A stretch of DNA of 9,191 nucleotides, taken from Actinomycetes bacterium (GTDB lineage: Bacteria > Actinomycetota > Acidimicrobiia > Acidimicrobiales > Microtrichaceae). The translations under genes and the position numbers were made by a program. This document shows positions 6,374 to 9,191 of the stretch, in pieces; position 1 is the stretch's first letter; each line of letters starts with the position of its first letter. The stretch is from contig JAFAFZ010000388.1 of NCBI GenBank assembly GCA_023423215.1, positions 1-9,191 of the forward strand. The letters are read 5' to 3'. The notes under the pieces were generated by a model, which saw only the letters and a program-made list of their open reading frames with translations, searched no databases and was not told where the DNA came from.

Positions 6374-6790
6374 TCAGGAGGGGAACCAGAGGGCGATCTC
6401 GCGAGCGGCCGATTCGACGCCGTCGGAGCCGTGCACGAGGTTCTCGTTGGTCGTCGTGGCGAAGTCGCCGCGGATCGAGCCGGGCTGGGCGTCCGCGACC
6501 TGGGTCTTGCCGATGAGCGTGCGCATCAGGTGGAAGGTCTGGTCGTCCGGGCCCTCCACGACCATCGCCACGACCGGGCCGCGGGTCAGGAAGTCGACGA
6601 GCTCGCCGAAGAACGGCTTCTCGGCGTGCTCCTCGTAGTGGGCCTCGGCCAGCGGGCGGTCCGGGGTGCGCAGGTCCATCTGGACGATGCGCAGGCCCTT
6701 GCGCTCGATGCGGGCGATGATCTCGCCGACGAGGCCACGTTCGACGGCGTCCGGCTTGCACATGATGAAGGTCTGGTTCACGTCGCTCAC
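6374..6790 (-). CDS. ndk: Nucleoside diphosphate kinase
   Basis: Transfers the gamma phosphate of ATP to other NDPs through a phosphohistidine, balancing NTP and dNTP pools in the cytosol. The 138-residue product has the standard length. Visible are the N-terminal [13 protein letters not shown] block with Lys12, the [10 protein letters not shown] strand (71-80), the PGSIRGDF loop (103-110) and the active-site block [10 protein letters not shown] with catalytic His120. The start is uncertain. GTG at 6790 gives MSDVNQTF; a second in-frame GTG at 6781 would give MNQTF, closer to the usual family N-terminus and preceded by a GTGAG-like sequence. Neither has a strong ribosome binding site. It lies 99 nt after folC and is followed after 12 nt by a long GC hairpin, so it probably ends the clpX-folC-ndk side of the locus. 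Confidence 0.96.
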   Translation of the reverse strand: MSDVNQTFIMCKPDAVERGLVGEIIARIERKGLRIVQMDLRTPDRPLAEAHYEEHAEKPFFGELVDFLTRGPVVAMVVEGPDDQTFHLMRTLIGKTQVADAQPGSIRGDFATTTNENLVHGSDGVESAAREIALWFPS

Positions 6791-6889
6791 GGTACGGGCG
6801 CCCGGACCCGTCGGGCGAACTGGCCGCCATCGGTCACGCCACCGTGGCGCGCAGCGGCGCCGGTCGGCCGGCGAGGGTGGTGTGGTGGC
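6791..6889 (-). other. folC-ndk intergenic spacer with three GC hairpins
   Basis: This 99-nt gap has no gene. It holds three small inverted repeats: 6-bp arms at 6858-6863 and 6868-6873 around a 4-nt loop, 17 nt after the folC stop; 5-bp arms at 6837-6841 and 6845-6849; and 6-bp arms at 6799-6804 and 6812-6817, ending 8 nt before the ndk start. None is followed by a T run, so a terminator call is weak. I see no convincing promoter for ndk. In Streptomyces a small membrane-protein gene usually lies here; it is missing. Confidence 0.4.
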
Positions 6890-8206
6890 CTAGTTGCGGG
6901 CGCCGAAGGCGGCGATGGCGGCGCGTGCGGGTGCCAGCAGGCGGAACGAGCCGGTGACCAGCACGACGTCCTCCTCCTGTGCGATGGCCAGGGCGCGCGA
7001 CACCGCCACGACCGGATCGGCGACGGCCTCGGTCACCAGGCCGTGGCGTGCGCAGACCGCCGAGAGCTCGGCGGCCTCGGTCCCGCGCGGACCCTCCAGG
7101 CTCGTGCAGATGACCAGGTCGGGGCGCAGCTGGGCGACGGCCTGCACCGTGCGCTCCGGGTCGCGACCGCCGAGCGCGCCGAGCACGACGAGGCGGGTGC
7201 CGACCGGCGAGAACTCGTCCTCGAGCGTGAGGGCCGTCGCCAGCAGGGCGTCCGCGTTGTGGGCGCCGTCGAGCACGACGAGCGGGCCGTGCTGCACCAC
7301 CTCGAAGCGTCCGGGCAGCTCGACCGAGCCGAGGCCCTCCGCCACGACCTCGGCGTCGAGCTCGCGACCGAAGAACGCCTCGACCGTCGCCACCGCGATG
7401 GCGGCGTTGGCGACCTGGTGCCGGCCGTGCACCGGCACGAAGACCTCGTCGTAGCGGCCGTGCAACCCCTGCAGGTCGACGACGTGGCCGCCGATGGCGA
7501 CGCGGTCGTCGAGCGGGGCGAAGTCGACGCCGAGCCGGACCAGCTCGGCCGGCCCCTCGGCCTGGAAGACGGGCACGAGCTCGGCGGCGATGTCGCCCAG
7601 CACGGCAGTGCCCTCGGGCGTGAGGATGCCGGCCTTCTCCCCCGCGATCGCGAGCTCCCACCCCTCGGAGAAGTCCGTGTGGTCGCCCTGCACCGAGGTC
7701 ACGACGGCGACCGTCGCCTCGGCGACGTTGGTCGCGTCGGTCCGGCCCAGCAGCCCGACCTCGACCACTGCGACGTCGACGGGCGCTTCGGCGAACCAGC
7801 GGAACGCCGCGGCCGTGATCACCTCGAACCAGCTCGGCTGCACCTCGAGCAGCGGCTCGACGGCCGCGATCCCGGTGAACACCTCGGCCAGCTCGACGTC
7901 GGAGATGGGCTGGCCGTCGCGCTGGAGCCGCTCGTTGACCCGCTCCAGGTGCGGGCTGGTGTAGGTGCCGACCGAGAGGCCGTGCGCGCGCAGCAGCGCC
8001 GTGACCATCGCGGCGACGGTGCCCTTGCCGTTCGTCCCCGTGATGTGGATGACGGGGACCTCGTCCTGCGGGTCGCCGAGCAGCGCCATCAGGTCGCGCA
8101 TCGGCTGGAGCGACAGCCCCTCGACCTTGCCGGCGGCGATGCCGTGCGACGAGCGCTCGTGGTCGAGGCGCGCGTCGTGCCAGTTCAGAGCTTCGACGAT
8201 GTCCAT
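6890..8206 (-). CDS. folC: Bifunctional dihydrofolate synthase / folylpolyglutamate synthase
   Basis: Cytosolic Mur-ligase-family enzyme that joins L-glutamate to dihydropteroate and then extends the glutamate tail of folates, using ATP. The protein has 438 residues, normal for FolC. Visible motifs are the P-loop GTNGKGT (57-63), TSPHL (83-87), the Mg/ATP region EVGLLGRTDATN (149-160), EKAGI with the probable carbamylated Lys191, GRFE (299-302) and LDGAHN (312-317), the last two leading the C-terminal glutamate ligase domain. The usual EVGLGGR motif reads EVGLLGR here. The ATG at 8206 is chosen because it gives the full N-terminal helix before the P-loop. No Shine-Dalgarno sequence precedes it. 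It follows clpX by 49 nt and precedes ndk by 99 nt. Whether it makes both products or only folylpolyglutamate cannot be told from sequence alone. Confidence 0.95.
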   Translation of the reverse strand: MDIVEALNWHDARLDHERSSHGIAAGKVEGLSLQPMRDLMALLGDPQDEVPVIHITGTNGKGTVAAMVTALLRAHGLSVGTYTSPHLERVNERLQRDGQPISDVELAEVFTGIAAVEPLLEVQPSWFEVITAAAFRWFAEAPVDVAVVEVGLLGRTDATNVAEATVAVVTSVQGDHTDFSEGWELAIAGEKAGILTPEGTAVLGDIAAELVPVFQAEGPAELVRLGVDFAPLDDRVAIGGHVVDLQGLHGRYDEVFVPVHGRHQVANAAIAVATVEAFFGRELDAEVVAEGLGSVELPGRFEVVQHGPLVVLDGAHNADALLATALTLEDEFSPVGTRLVVLGALGGRDPERTVQAVAQLRPDLVICTSLEGPRGTEAAELSAVCARHGLVTEAVADPVVAVSRALAIAQEEDVVLVTGSFRLLAPARAAIAAFGARN

Positions 8207-8255
8207 CGTGCGAGAGGTGGGTCGGGTCGTCGCCGACGATGTGCCGGCGCGGGCG

Positions 8256-9191
<936 letters not shown>

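Noticed and set aside
8227..8239. Small inverted repeat in the clpX-folC gap as a terminator
   Set aside because: The stem is only 4-5 bp once a loop is allowed, with no T run, too weak to call.

Overview
This 9.2 kb window is a high-GC bacterial chromosome segment. Eight recognisable genes all lie on the minus strand, so they read from right to left. Gene order, high GC at third codon positions, GTG starts and the Ser/Thr-rich linker in the penicillin-binding protein point to an Actinobacteriota rod. In Streptomyces-like genomes the known order is clpX, valS, folC, a small membrane gene, ndk, then mreB, mreC, mreD, mrdA and rodA. This window has that order without valS and the small gene. 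The class cannot be fixed from sequence alone. The Ser/Thr-rich linker would suit an early-branching group such as Acidimicrobiia, but that is only a guess.

Layout in transcription order (decreasing coordinates): 9191-8256 holds the 3' part of clpX, cut by the window edge. 8206-6890 is folC, and 6790-6374 is ndk. 6373-6139 is a regulatory gap. It holds a long GC hairpin just after ndk, a weak promoter-like sequence, and a perfect 8-bp inverted repeat that covers the mreB ribosome binding site. The shape operon follows: mreB (6138-5104), mreC (5087-4236), mreD (4225-3707), mrdA/PBP2 (3630-1510) and rodA (1510-371). Gaps are 16, 10 and 76 nt, and mrdA and rodA overlap by 1 nt. Positions 370-1 hold no recognisable gene. 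They contain inverted repeats that may end the operon, and an open frame running off the left edge that I cannot confirm.

Function: mreB to rodA encode the elongasome, which builds the lateral cell wall. MreB filaments on the inner membrane face organise MreC and MreD, which in turn control the RodA glycosyltransferase and its partner transpeptidase PBP2. ClpX (protein unfoldase for ClpP), FolC (folate polyglutamylation) and Ndk (NTP supply) are housekeeping neighbours.

I found no mobile element, CRISPR array, tRNA or rRNA, and no sign of an undescribed defence or biosynthetic system. The points worth a second look are regulatory (mreB leader hairpin, C-rich mreD-mrdA gap, operon tail) and protein-level (Ser/Thr tract and two cysteine pairs in PBP2, altered SEDS motifs in RodA).
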